From: Paraflavitalea pollutisoli
GTDB taxonomy: Bacteria; Bacteroidota; Bacteroidia; Chitinophagales; Chitinophagaceae
Direction: 5' to 3'
DNA length: 64,000 nt
Assembly (NCBI RefSeq): GCF_029360705.1
Contig: NZ_JARKMX010000008.1
Coordinates: 2,038,202 to 2,102,201, forward strand
The notes under the pieces are model-generated. The model was not told the origin of the DNA. It searched no databases and saw only the letters and a list, made by a program, of their open reading frames with translations. The position numbers were made by a program, and so were the translations under genes. Of this stretch, positions 55,151-64,000 are shown in pieces (within the stretch, counting starts at the first letter, position 1; every line of letters starts with the position of its first letter).

Positions 55151-58100
55151 ATGAGAAAACGGATGATTGCAATGACAGTGGCCATAGGCATGGCTGCTGC
55201 TCCGATTCCCGGCTTTGCGTACGGCACCAATCACCGGCACTGGTTTCAGCAGGCCGAGAAGATGGTGACGGGCAAGGTGACGGATGACAAAGACACCCCG
55301 CTGGCCGGGGCCACGGTGGCCGTCAAAGGCACCAAAATAACTGCTATCACGAAAGAGGATGGCACCTTCAGCATCAAAATACCGGAAGGCAGCACCACGC
55401 TGTCGGTATCGTTTGTCGGCATGCTCGACATGACTGTCGACATCACCGGCAAAACGATGATCACGGCCAAACTGGCTTCCCTCGGTGGCAACATGAACGA
55501 CGTGGTCGTGGTAGGCTATGGCACCCAGAAAAGATCGCAGACCACGGGTGCGGTGGCCACCATCAACGCCAAGGATATCCAGGATATCCCTGCGCCGAAT
55601 ATTGCGGGCACCTTGCGTGGCCGTATCGCCGGTCTGGGTGTGAGCGCTGCTTCGGGCCGTCCCGGTGCAGGCATTACCCTCAACGTGCGTAACGCCTCGG
55701 TATCGGCTGCAGCTACCGATGTGGGGGCCACCAACCAGCCGTTGTATGTGATCGACAACATCATTGTGGGCAAAAGCGATTTCGATGCGCTCGACCCTTC
55801 GATGGTGGATGAGATCACGATCCTCAAAGATGCCTCTGCCGCCATCTATGGTGCAGCAGGAGCCAAAGGCGTGGTACTGATCACCACCAAACGTGGCAAG
55901 GCAGGCGCCCCCAGGATTAACTACAATGGGTATGTGGGTCATACGGATGCTACCCGCAAGCCGGAGATGTTGTCTGCTTATGACCATGCCGTGCTGATGA
56001 ACGACACTTACAAGATCAACAATGTTCCCTATAACCTGTTCTTTTCCGAAGCAGACCTGGAATACATCAAAGGGCTCAATTACAAGAGCTGGTTCGATGA
56101 AATCTGGCGCCCGGCGATCACGCAACGTCACAACCTGAGCCTTTCGGGTGGTAGCGACAAGATTACTTTCTTCGTGGGTGGCAGTTATCAGAATGAGAAT
56201 GCCAACTACGCTTCGATGAAGGTAGACAAATACAGTTTCCGTAGTGGTATGACCGCTAAGATCGGCTCTGCCATCAAAGCCGACATCAACTTCAGCGTAG
56301 ACCACAACGTCAAGAACAGTAAGAATGGATTGAATGAGAATGACCAGGAGTTCCTGGAAAAGATCATCCAGATACCACGCTGGGTGCCTTATAAGATCGG
56401 CGACAAGTTTGTCAACAACAATGGCAATATGAATACCCACCCCGATGGGCAGATCGAGTCGGGCTTCTACCAGTCGACGAAAAGCAAGAACTACCGTATT
56501 AACGCAGCCCTCTCGTACGCTCCGGAAACCGGCGTACTGAAAGGATTCACGGCACGTTTGCAGGTATCGCAGGCCGGTGGCGCCAGCGATGGTGATGAAT
56601 ACCGCCCCAATTACCAGATCTACAATTTCAAACGCTTTGGCAACAACCTGCAACTGTATACCGACACCCTCACAGACCTGAACCCCGTAGTGAATGTATT
56701 GCAGGGCAACAACCAATTGCTGGGCCGCAAACTGAGCAACAGCAACAGTTACCAGGCGACCTTGACCTTACAGTACAACCGCACTTTTGGCCGTCACAGC
56801 ATCAACTTCATCGCTGGTGGCGAACAAGCCGTATCCAATAGCGAAGACCTGGGGGTACAATGGTTTAACCAGGAACTGCCGCTGATCGATGATTTCTGGG
56901 CATTTGGACAGACCCCAACCGTGAAAGACAAAGCTATCACTGAATCTACCCGGCGTTCTTTCTTCAGCCGCATGAGTTATAATTTCGATGGCAAGTACAC
57001 GCTCGAAGGCATCACCCGCTTCGACGCCTCCTCCAATTTTGCTACCGGCAATATCTGGGGCATCTTCCCCAGTGTGGGTCTGGGCTGGATCGTGAGCGAA
57101 GAGAACTTCTTCCGCGACCTGTTGCCCATGGTCACTTACTTTAAATTGCGCACCAACTTCGGCTGGACGGGTGATGATCGTGTAGACAAACGACTGTGGC
57201 AGGAGTGGTACAAGGTGAATACCACCGCCTATATGTATAACGAAACACTGGTGCCCGGTTTGAAGGCGGAGCGTATTCCCAACCCCGATATTACCTGGGA
57301 AAAGAAACGCACCCTCAACGTAGGAGCCGACATCTCGCTGTTCAACAACAAGCTGAGCCTGGGCATCGATGTATTCCAGAATTTCAACTACGACGCCTTC
57401 GACAAGGGTGGCGACAACAACTACCCGATGTACGCTGGCTTCTCAGCCCCGGTGGTCAACTATATGGAGCGCTATTCCTGGGGTTCGGAGTTCTCGATTG
57501 GCTACCAGGCGCATTTTACCCGCGACCTGACCTTCAAAGCCAGCATGAACTTCGGCTTTGGCAATTCGGTCATCAGCAAGACCTACTACAACCCCTACCT
57601 GCTGTGGGATAAGCAAGCGGAAGACTGGCTCGTATTTATGGGTACCGATCCGCGCAAATACAATGGCAGCAATGTGGGGCTGATCACGGAAGGTATGTTC
57701 CGTACGCAGGAAGAAGTAGACGCTTACCTGGCCAAGTATCCTAACTACACCATCGCCACCAAGGTACCACAACCAGGCTGGTTGTATTTCAAGGACATCA
57801 ATGGCGACGGGGTGATCACCGACAAGGACAAGACGATCATGTTTGACCGGACCGATCCTCCTTTCGCGACCGGCATTCAATTTACCCTCAGCTACAAATC
57901 GCTGGCGATGAATATGAATATCGGTGCTGTATTTGGTGGCAAACAATTTTACGACAGCAAGGCCCGCAGGCTGCGCCCTACGGCCACCACCAATGTACCT
58001 ACTTTCTGGACCGATCGCTGGACACCGGAGAACCCCAATGGCAAGTTTCCCCGTCATGACGACGCTTCGATCGTTGCCGGCTGGGAATCTGATTTCTGGG

Positions 58101-58324
58101 CGGTTGACGGCACCACCATCCGGGTAAACGATATGACCATCGTGTACAATATTCCGGAGAAGCTGACGAAGAAAGTAGGCATGAGCAATGCCCGCATTCT
58201 TGCTACCGGCAATAACCTGTGGGTACTGAAAAATCCGCTCAAGTACAAAGACCCTTATTCCAACTACATCTTCGATTACCCCACGCTGCGGACCGTATCG
58301 GTCGGTATCAGCATGGGCTTCTAA
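55151..58324 (+). CDS. SusC/RagA transporter without STN domain, pectin locus
   Basis: A 1057-residue protein with signal peptide (MRKRMIAMTVAIGMAAAPIP), a carboxypeptidase-like domain (about 35-105: VTGKVTDDKDTPLAGATVAV), plug (about 120-240: TLRGRIAGLGVSAASGRPGA, SAAIYGAAGAKGVVLITT) and barrel ending in GF. Unlike the other two SusC proteins it lacks the STN domain, so it cannot signal to FecR; it is likely induced by read-through or by the first pair. It has its own SusD partner 15 bp behind. Confidence 0.94.
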   Translation: MRKRMIAMTVAIGMAAAPIPGFAYGTNHRHWFQQAEKMVTGKVTDDKDTPLAGATVAVKGTKITAITKEDGTFSIKIPEGSTTLSVSFVGMLDMTVDITGKTMITAKLASLGGNMNDVVVVGYGTQKRSQTTGAVATINAKDIQDIPAPNIAGTLRGRIAGLGVSAASGRPGAGITLNVRNASVSAAATDVGATNQPLYVIDNIIVGKSDFDALDPSMVDEITILKDASAAIYGAAGAKGVVLITTKRGKAGAPRINYNGYVGHTDATRKPEMLSAYDHAVLMNDTYKINNVPYNLFFSEADLEYIKGLNYKSWFDEIWRPAITQRHNLSLSGGSDKITFFVGGSYQNENANYASMKVDKYSFRSGMTAKIGSAIKADINFSVDHNVKNSKNGLNENDQEFLEKIIQIPRWVPYKIGDKFVNNNGNMNTHPDGQIESGFYQSTKSKNYRINAALSYAPETGVLKGFTARLQVSQAGGASDGDEYRPNYQIYNFKRFGNNLQLYTDTLTDLNPVVNVLQGNNQLLGRKLSNSNSYQATLTLQYNRTFGRHSINFIAGGEQAVSNSEDLGVQWFNQELPLIDDFWAFGQTPTVKDKAITESTRRSFFSRMSYNFDGKYTLEGITRFDASSNFATGNIWGIFPSVGLGWIVSEENFFRDLLPMVTYFKLRTNFGWTGDDRVDKRLWQEWYKVNTTAYMYNETLVPGLKAERIPNPDITWEKKRTLNVGADISLFNNKLSLGIDVFQNFNYDAFDKGGDNNYPMYAGFSAPVVNYMERYSWGSEFSIGYQAHFTRDLTFKASMNFGFGNSVISKTYYNPYLLWDKQAEDWLVFMGTDPRKYNGSNVGLITEGMFRTQEEVDAYLAKYPNYTIATKVPQPGWLYFKDINGDGVITDKDKTIMFDRTDPPFATGIQFTLSYKSLAMNMNIGAVFGGKQFYDSKARRLRPTATTNVPTFWTDRWTPENPNGKFPRHDDASIVAGWESDFWAVDGTTIRVNDMTIVYNIPEKLTKKVGMSNARILATGNNLWVLKNPLKYKDPYSNYIFDYPTLRTVSVGISMGF

Positions 58325-58339
58325 GTAAAATTGCTGACA

Positions 58340-60193
58340 ATGAAAAAGAAACTATCTATTTCGCTATACATACTGGCTGGTCTTACCACCGCCGGTCTCT
58401 TCGCCGGTTGCAAGAAGACGGAAGACTTCCTGATGTTGCGTAACCGCGAAGGTCTCGATGCGCAGATCTGGGAAACAGAGGGCGCTATTCAGTACTACCT
58501 GAATGAAACCTACCATGTGGTGATGCCGGAGTTCTTTTACAATTACACGGCCAACAATTTCAACATCCACATGGGCAGTGATGAGAACTGGGCCTCTGCT
58601 ACGGAAGCCAATATCCAGAAACTGTTCAACTTCAATGGCGCACTGGTGGCCAATGATGCCCGCTGGCTGGGCGGCAAGTACCAGGGCACCAATCCGGGCG
58701 ATAACAAGTACTTTGATATCGCGCGTTGCAATACGGCGATCGTCAACCTGCCCAAGAGCAAGACCATTCCCGAGGCCAACAAGAAGCGTATACTCGGACA
58801 GTTTTATGGCCTCCGTGCCATGAGCTATTTTGGCCTTACCAAAACCTATGGTGGCATGCCGCTGGTATTGGAGCCACAGAGTCCGGGTAACCTGACCGTG
58901 GGTGGCCGGGTGAAAGCCAAGGTGATGATGGAGCAGATCATCAAAGATTATGACTCCGCCATCGTGATGCTGGAAGGCGTGAAATGGGCAGATGCTACCG
59001 AACGTGGCAAACTCAACAAAGTGGGTGTGATGGCCCTGAAAGCGAAAGCCCTGTTGTTTTGGGCCAGTGCGCAATTCAATCCCGGCAATGACGCGGCCCG
59101 GTGGCAAACGGCCCACGAGGCCAACAAAGCAGCCTACCAGGCTTGTAAGGATGCCGGCCATGCGCTGATGCCCGACTATGGCAAGATCTTCCAGGTTGAA
59201 GGTCCTGCCAATACCGAAGCGATCATCGTACGTTCTTATTCGGATAAGGTGGAAAAGCGGGGCCATGGTGTGGAAGCCCGCAGCCGGCCAGCTTCTGAGA
59301 ACGGGCAGGTCAACGACTGGTACTATGCTACCACTCGCATGATCGATGCCTACCTGATGAAGGATGGCCAGCCAGCGGTGGCCTCCAACACCGCTTATGA
59401 CCCTGAAATGTTCTGGCTGAACCGCGATCCCCGCTTTGAGGCCACCATCGCCTACAATGGCAGCGTATGGCCGCTGAGTGGCAATGCGACCCGCCGCCAG
59501 TGGACGTATGTAAATGCCATCAACGAATCGGGTAACCGCTCATTTTACTGTAAACGTTTCTCCAGCCCCAACCTGCCTTTTGGCCAGGTACGTGTGGCGA
59601 GCGATATCGGTGGCAGCGGCATGGACTGGATCGAGCTGCGCTTTGCCGAGGTGATGCTGAACTACGCCGAAACGGCCAATGAGACCGGCGACCTGGCTAT
59701 GGCCAAGTCACTGGTACGCGATATCCGCAAACGTGCCGGCATTATCGAAGGCAGCCTGGATTATGGATTGGCCCTGGCCAATGACAAAGACCAGATGCGC
59801 GCGTTACTCGCCAATGAGCGCATGGTGGAATTTGCTTTTGAAGGCAAGCGCAACGATGACCTACGCAGAACCCGCAAGATGCATGAGCTGACCGGCACAC
59901 TCGCCACCTACCAGATCTCGGTGATCGACGATGCCAAGCGAAAATTCCTGGAGACCGTCAACCCCAACCTCGGTGGCAAAATGAACCGTGACACGCTGGA
60001 TATGACCAACAAGGCTTCTGTCAAAGCTTTCTTCAAGTATCCTATCCCAACGGTGACCATTGCCAACAACGGGCCATTCGCGATGCCGCAGTATTATTAT
60101 TTCTTTGGGCTCTCCAACCAATTCATGAACTCGAGCCCGTTGCTGGAGCAAACGATTGGCTGGGATGGCGGCACGTTTGATCCGCTCAACTAG
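58340..60193 (+). CDS. SusD-type surface glycan-binding lipoprotein
   Basis: The ATG at 58340 is preferred to the TTG at 58331. About 617 residues with lipid-attachment Cys in LFAGCKKTEDF. Family marks are RILGQFYGLRAMSYFGLTKT (about 155) and LLANERMVEFAFEGKRNDDL (about 495). It works with the SusC gene directly upstream and presumably takes a different pectin fragment from that of the first pair. Confidence 0.93.
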   Translation: MKKKLSISLYILAGLTTAGLFAGCKKTEDFLMLRNREGLDAQIWETEGAIQYYLNETYHVVMPEFFYNYTANNFNIHMGSDENWASATEANIQKLFNFNGALVANDARWLGGKYQGTNPGDNKYFDIARCNTAIVNLPKSKTIPEANKKRILGQFYGLRAMSYFGLTKTYGGMPLVLEPQSPGNLTVGGRVKAKVMMEQIIKDYDSAIVMLEGVKWADATERGKLNKVGVMALKAKALLFWASAQFNPGNDAARWQTAHEANKAAYQACKDAGHALMPDYGKIFQVEGPANTEAIIVRSYSDKVEKRGHGVEARSRPASENGQVNDWYYATTRMIDAYLMKDGQPAVASNTAYDPEMFWLNRDPRFEATIAYNGSVWPLSGNATRRQWTYVNAINESGNRSFYCKRFSSPNLPFGQVRVASDIGGSGMDWIELRFAEVMLNYAETANETGDLAMAKSLVRDIRKRAGIIEGSLDYGLALANDKDQMRALLANERMVEFAFEGKRNDDLRRTRKMHELTGTLATYQISVIDDAKRKFLETVNPNLGGKMNRDTLDMTNKASVKAFFKYPIPTVTIANNGPFAMPQYYYFFGLSNQFMNSSPLLEQTIGWDGGTFDPLN

Positions 60194-60221
60194 TGCCCCT
60201 TAAAAAAATTCTTGCATTCAA

Positions 60222-61178
60222 ATGACGCTTTTTATGAGACACTATATTATCAGGACATTGGCTATGGTGATCGCCTGCTGCGGTTTGCTGGTATCCTGCA
60301 AGAAGGACGCGCAGAACGTGTTCAACATGTTTGACGTGACCCTCGACCTGCATGGCGAAAAAACCAATGCTGCCAAAGAGTTCAACCAGGTGAATCCCAA
60401 CGACGAACTGGTGATCGACTTCACCATCAAGTCACCCAATAAAGACATGTACATGGTGTGTATCTGGCGGGCTGGCCAGGGCACGCCCGGCATCCGCATC
60501 CCCATTAACGATGCTGACAAACGCCGCTCCTATTCAGACGCCATTACCATCAAGGCCGACCAGGGTGTGGGTACCACTACTTACCGGGTGTGGGCGCTGG
60601 ACAAGGATGGCGTATACCTGGGGGATGGTGAAAAACAGATCGTACTGGAGATCAAATCCGACTTCAAGTATGTGACCAACCGGAACGTATATTTCCCCGA
60701 TACAGCTACTAAAAAGATGGCCTCCTTTTTCTCACTCAGTAAGGGCGCTGCTTACAACTACGGGGATGCTACGGCTATTTCGGCCGATATCGATTTCGGT
60801 ATTTACCGCAAACCCGTTTACAACCCGACAACCGGTGCATTCACGGGTTGGATGAATGGATTGTATACACCGGCCACCACGCCCAATCCATTTACCCCCT
60901 ATGATATCAGCAGCTGGACCAAACGCGGTACGTTGTTTTCTGCTGCCACCACCAGTGGCACAGCGACCTTCAACGGGTTCAAGTCAGGCGTGGCCCTGGA
61001 GACAGAAGCGAAGAAAAAGACCATCAACCTCACCCATATCAGCACGGGTTATGGTGCAGGATCCTTGTTTTACTTTAAAACACCGGAGGGTAAATATGGC
61101 GCCTTGCTGATCAACGCGACCACCTCCAACTTCAATGATGAAGCTTACGTGAACTTCAGTTATAAAGTCGTTTTGTAA
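60222..61178 (+). CDS. Surface lipoprotein of the pectin locus, unknown family
   Basis: A 318-residue lipoprotein with lipid-attachment Cys in GLLVSCKKD; the ATG at 60234 is an alternative start. The sequence is beta-rich and ends in an SYKVVL strand. I do not recognise its family. Its place directly behind SusC/SusD is that of SusE/SusF-like glycan-binding proteins, so it may be a surface substrate-binding protein (inference). The gene is the last of the locus; a terminator follows. Confidence 0.8.
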   Translation: MTLFMRHYIIRTLAMVIACCGLLVSCKKDAQNVFNMFDVTLDLHGEKTNAAKEFNQVNPNDELVIDFTIKSPNKDMYMVCIWRAGQGTPGIRIPINDADKRRSYSDAITIKADQGVGTTTYRVWALDKDGVYLGDGEKQIVLEIKSDFKYVTNRNVYFPDTATKKMASFFSLSKGAAYNYGDATAISADIDFGIYRKPVYNPTTGAFTGWMNGLYTPATTPNPFTPYDISSWTKRGTLFSAATTSGTATFNGFKSGVALETEAKKKTINLTHISTGYGAGSLFYFKTPEGKYGALLINATTSNFNDEAYVNFSYKVVL

Positions 61179-61203
61179 TCATCCGAACAGTAACAGTTAG
61201 CTC

Positions 61204-61231
61204 AAGGCGCAGTGTCTACTGCGCCTTTTTT
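61204..61231 (+). terminator. Terminator closing the pectin locus
   Basis: The stem AAGGCGCAGT (61204-61213) pairs with ACTGCGCCTT (61218-61227) around a 4-nt loop and runs into TTTTTT. Confidence 0.92.
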
Positions 61232-61341
61232 ATTGGTACCGTGGAGATAGGGCAAAAAAAGCTGCAGGCGGGCCGGTACGATCCCCCTGCTCGCCTGTTG
61301 TACATAAACAATCAGCCCCACCGGACGTCAACAACTCGTAT

Positions 61342-61616
61342 ATGAAACAGCTATTGATCGTATTGGGCGTCATCACCGTCTGTTGCGCATTCTCCCCGCG
61401 CACTACTCCCCTGTCCACGCGTGGCACCGACGAAATGGTAGCCAGCTATTTACAGTTGAAGCAATCGCTGGTGGTATCGGATTCCCTTTCCGCCGGCCAA
61501 CAGGCCAAATCGCTCAGTGCAGAAACCGATTCATTGCAGGCCGTATTGCAGCCATCAACCAGGTGCAGGACAAGCCGCTTGCGCAAACCATCTATGCAGT
61601 AGTAACCAGGATATAG
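61342..61616 (+). pseudogene. DUF3347-like short protein, frameshifted
   Basis: The frame from 61342 starts with a signal peptide and continues into a DUF3347-like helix (VASYLQLKQSLVVSDSLSAG, about 29-48), ending at 61602 in a low-complexity Arg/Ser tail. Just after DSLQ the neighbouring frame continues the expected sequence (RIAAINQVQDKPLAQTIYAV) to a stop at 61616. A one-base shift near 61540-61550 explains this. Either a decayed gene or a sequencing error; the domain would be shorter than usual even if repaired. Confidence 0.6.
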
Positions 61617-61630
61617 ACCTTAGAAAGGTG

Positions 61631-63667
61631 CTACCGGAGCCAGTCCCTCGGGCTGGCTTCTTTTATGGCGGGAAAGCCGAGTTCAATGCAGGTACCGACG
61701 GTTACGGCGGGCATCGACAGGGTGCACTGTATCGCGGCGGCCAGGTCTTTGACGATGGTAAGCCCCAGGCCCGATCGTACGCTGCCTGCTGCCGCTGCCC
61801 GTTGTTCATCATCCTGTAACCAGGCCGGATCCAGTCCGGTGCCATTATCGGTGATGGACAGGTAAGGTTGCCCGTTGCGCTCACCAGCCCGCCAAACGAT
61901 CTGCGGCTGGGCTACAGTGGCTACCGCCCGTACCGCGTTGGTGGTAAGATTGTAGAGGATGGTACGTGCGCAATCTTCGTCGGTCAGTAAAGTGATGTCA
62001 CCATCGAATTGCAATACGGCCTGCGGCAAGTGGGAAAACTGCGCCTGTAGTTGTTGAAATAAATGAGCGGTGGAGATAGGTGTCAACCGCGGTGTCAATT
62101 GTTCCAGTTGGTCTTTACTCCACAACAATACCGTTTCCATGTTTTCCAGCAAGGCTTCTGCCGAATGCGTCAATCGCTGCTCATGTTGTACGACTTGCGC
62201 TTCGGTGAGCAGGCCGGGCTCGTTCTTTTTCAACTGCAGAAAACTGACCAGGCTGGCGATCGGTGCCCGCAGGTCGTGGCTCAAGATGGCGAAGAAGCGC
62301 GCTTTCACTTTGTTCGCGTTGTCGAGGTCGGTATTCAAACGCTGTAAGGCGGCGTTGGCCGCTTGCCGCTGCCTGCCCTGCCGAAACAAGAGCAACCCGA
62401 TAATGCCCAACAGCACCACCCCGGCCACCAGGGCCCATACCGTGATGCGCTGGTTGCGCAAGGCGAGCTGGCTAATTTGCAGCTCTGCATTTTTGCGTTC
62501 GATGGCTTGCTGGCTGGCCGCTTCGGCGATCTTGTTTTTGGCGTCTTGTGAATAGATGGAATCTTCCATCTCTTTATACGTTCTGTAATTGTAGAAGGCA
62601 TTTTTGTACTCCCCCCGGTACTCCTGTAATTCAGCCAGTGCACCGGTGAAGAAGGACTGGTTGTCGACATCCCCGGCCTGACTGGCCAGTTGCACGGCAG
62701 TATGCAGGTGCTGTGCTGCTTTATCGAGCAGCCGCGGGGCAGATTCGGGCAGGCTGGTAGTATTTGAGCCCGCATTTCGTACGAGATCGAGGTAGGCCAC
62801 CCCCAGGTTGCCGGTGTTGGTGATGGCTTCGGGATGCAGCGGATTGACCTCGTTCCACAAGGCCTGTGATTTGAGTCGGGCTGCGATCACCGGTCGCAGG
62901 TCGGGCCCTACGACCAGGGATTGTGCCGACCAGGCCGTTGCCAGACCCTGTATGTTGCCGGTACTTTCGTACAGGGTTTGCGCCTTGAGGAAGTATTGCC
63001 TGGCTGCGGTGGTATCACCGGCACTGTAATGTGTTTTACCCAAAGACATCATCGCGACGGCCAATTCGTCGGGTGTACCGGTCCGTTCGGTGATCTGCAA
63101 GGCCTTTTTGCCGTATTCGAGCGCACGGGGGAAGTTCTTCTGCAGGCTGTAGATATTGGCGATATTGGATAGGGTTAGCGCCTGTAAACTATTATCGTGG
63201 ATGGATTCAGCTACCCGCAGTGCTTTAAAATAGTACTCCGCCGCCTTGCTAAAATCTGCCCGGATATTCTGGGCCGCCGTCCCCATGCTATTGTAGGTAT
63301 TGGCGGTATTGTATTGATCACCCAAACCGATATGGGTTTGCAGGGCCAGATCGTAGTAATGGACGGCTGAATCGTAGTGCTTCTGGTTGGTATGTATGAT
63401 GCCCAGGTTGTTTTGAAATACGGCAATGCCTTTGGGCCAACGCATGGCCTGGGCATGTGCCAATCCTTTCACGGCGTATTGTTTTGCTTCCTCCACACTG
63501 GTCTGCGACAGTTCAAAGAACAGTTTGTTGTAGAGCCGCGCTTTAACGGTATCGTTGGCCGCCAGCGGAAGGGCGTTGACCAGGGAGTCGACCAGTTTGC
63601 GGCCATCCTGTTGAGCAGATGCAGCGAGTTGACCAAGCAGACATATGAGGACGCTTATCGTTTTCAT
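61631..63667 (-). CDS. TPR-containing sensor histidine kinase
   Basis: The ATG at 63667 (MKTISVLICLLGQLAASAQQ) is the real start: it overlaps the stop of the LytTR gene by four bases (ATGA). About 678 residues: signal peptide, periplasmic TPR repeats (about 60-385), one membrane helix (about 407-427, WALVAGVVLLGIIGLLLF), a HisKA domain with His464 in LSHDLRAP, and a HATPase domain with N box (ILYNLTTNAVRA), DNGTGLD and GLGLTIVKDLA. It should sense periplasmic signals through TPRs and phosphorylate the regulator encoded upstream. Confidence 0.92.
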   Translation of the reverse strand: MKTISVLICLLGQLAASAQQDGRKLVDSLVNALPLAANDTVKARLYNKLFFELSQTSVEEAKQYAVKGLAHAQAMRWPKGIAVFQNNLGIIHTNQKHYDSAVHYYDLALQTHIGLGDQYNTANTYNSMGTAAQNIRADFSKAAEYYFKALRVAESIHDNSLQALTLSNIANIYSLQKNFPRALEYGKKALQITERTGTPDELAVAMMSLGKTHYSAGDTTAARQYFLKAQTLYESTGNIQGLATAWSAQSLVVGPDLRPVIAARLKSQALWNEVNPLHPEAITNTGNLGVAYLDLVRNAGSNTTSLPESAPRLLDKAAQHLHTAVQLASQAGDVDNQSFFTGALAELQEYRGEYKNAFYNYRTYKEMEDSIYSQDAKNKIAEAASQQAIERKNAELQISQLALRNQRITVWALVAGVVLLGIIGLLLFRQGRQRQAANAALQRLNTDLDNANKVKARFFAILSHDLRAPIASLVSFLQLKKNEPGLLTEAQVVQHEQRLTHSAEALLENMETVLLWSKDQLEQLTPRLTPISTAHLFQQLQAQFSHLPQAVLQFDGDITLLTDEDCARTILYNLTTNAVRAVATVAQPQIVWRAGERNGQPYLSITDNGTGLDPAWLQDDEQRAAAAGSVRSGLGLTIVKDLAAAIQCTLSMPAVTVGTCIELGFPAIKEASPRDWLR

Positions 63668-64000
63668 TTCAGTTGCGCGAGATTTTCTTTGTACGCCCTG
63701 CCAACCGGCAGACTGGTACCTTTTACAAGAATATCCTGGCTCCCTATCCGCTCTACCCATTGTTTTTGCACGGCAAAGCTTTTGTGCACCCGCAGGAAAT
63801 TTTGAAAGCCTGGTTCCTGGAGAAGGTTGCCCAATGACGTAAGCACACAATGCTTGTTGTTGCTGGTGACAATACGGGTATAATCCTTCAACGCTTCGAG
63901 GTAGATGATCTCGTGCAAGGACAGCTTTACCTGCGCTGTTCCCTCCTTGATGAAGATCGTATCGCCTCCCAGTGTATGATCGAGCAGCTGCGCTTTCTGT
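63664..64000 (-). CDS. LytTR-type response regulator (N-terminal part outside window)
   Basis: The frame is open to the right edge; only about 111 residues are seen. They form a LytTR DNA-binding domain (GDTIFIKEGTAQVKLSLHEI, YLEALKDYTRI, GFQNFLRVHKSFAVQ, then the end near YKENLAQLK). The receiver domain should lie beyond the edge. The stop overlaps the kinase start (ATGA), so both are co-translated. LytTR regulators bind direct repeats about 21 bp apart, the spacing found upstream of the RHS modules at the left of this window. Confidence 0.9.
   Translation of the reverse strand, partial: QKAQLLDHTLGGDTIFIKEGTAQVKLSLHEIIYLEALKDYTRIVTSNNKHCVLTSLGNLLQEPGFQNFLRVHKSFAVQKQWVERIGSQDILVKGTSLPVGRAYKENLAQLK

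Noticed and set aside
55106-56716. 536-codon open frame on the minus strand opposite the third SusC gene
   Set aside because: It lies wholly in the shadow of a clear SusC gene; long antisense frames arise from the G/C-rich codon use here. No domain seen.

Overview
The window looks like chromosomal DNA of a Bacteroidota bacterium, most likely a member of the Chitinophagaceae. The evidence is three SusC/SusD pairs, two ECF sigma/FecR anti-sigma pairs, a type IX secretion sorting tail, a GldA/GldF/GldG-type ABC transporter, DUF4421 and DUF6443 family proteins, and starts that do not depend on Shine-Dalgarno sequences. The species assignment is inference; no rRNA or tRNA gene was seen.

Positions 1-11288 (minus strand) hold a polymorphic-toxin-like module: an outer-membrane coiled-coil protein (9656-11119), a first RHS/YD-repeat protein split by a single in-frame TGA (9594-6058), a second RHS protein with a variable C-terminal tip (6040-1583), a small cytoplasmic protein that fits an immunity role (1569-1267), and a strong terminator (1149-1115). 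A second copy of the coiled-coil gene and its upstream region begins at 780 and runs off the left edge, so the module lies between two direct repeats of about 0.95 kb. Upstream of both copies are three direct repeats spaced exactly 21 bp apart, resembling LytTR-regulator sites. A LytTR response regulator is partly visible at the far right edge, but no link between the two is shown.

Positions 11394-14469 carry an M28 peptidase, and a cytochrome c lipoprotein with an AraC regulator. Positions 14762-30909 form a sigma/FecR-controlled run: SusC, SusD, ABC ATPase, fused GldF/GldG permease, a protein made of two MutS-like ATPase modules in tandem, and an M16 metalloprotease. Gene spacing is very tight. 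The periplasmic protease and absence of glycan-degrading enzymes suggest a peptide-like substrate rather than a polysaccharide.

Positions 30993-43849 are more ordinary: an S9 peptidase, a VOC-fold protein, a Bcr/CflA exporter, a ChbG/YdjC deacetylase, a TetA-type exporter, a three-gene envelope operon (DUF4421 protein, LPF-motif protein, MscS channel) and a GAPDH with an altered active-site motif. A truncated AraC gene follows.

Positions 44420-61178 form a pectin-type polysaccharide utilisation locus: sigma factor, FecR, SusC, SusD, a large T9SS-sorted pectate-lyase-like protein, a second SusC/SusD pair and a surface lipoprotein, closed by a clear terminator. The right end holds a frameshifted DUF3347-like remnant and a two-component system (TPR histidine kinase plus LytTR regulator, the latter truncated by the window edge).
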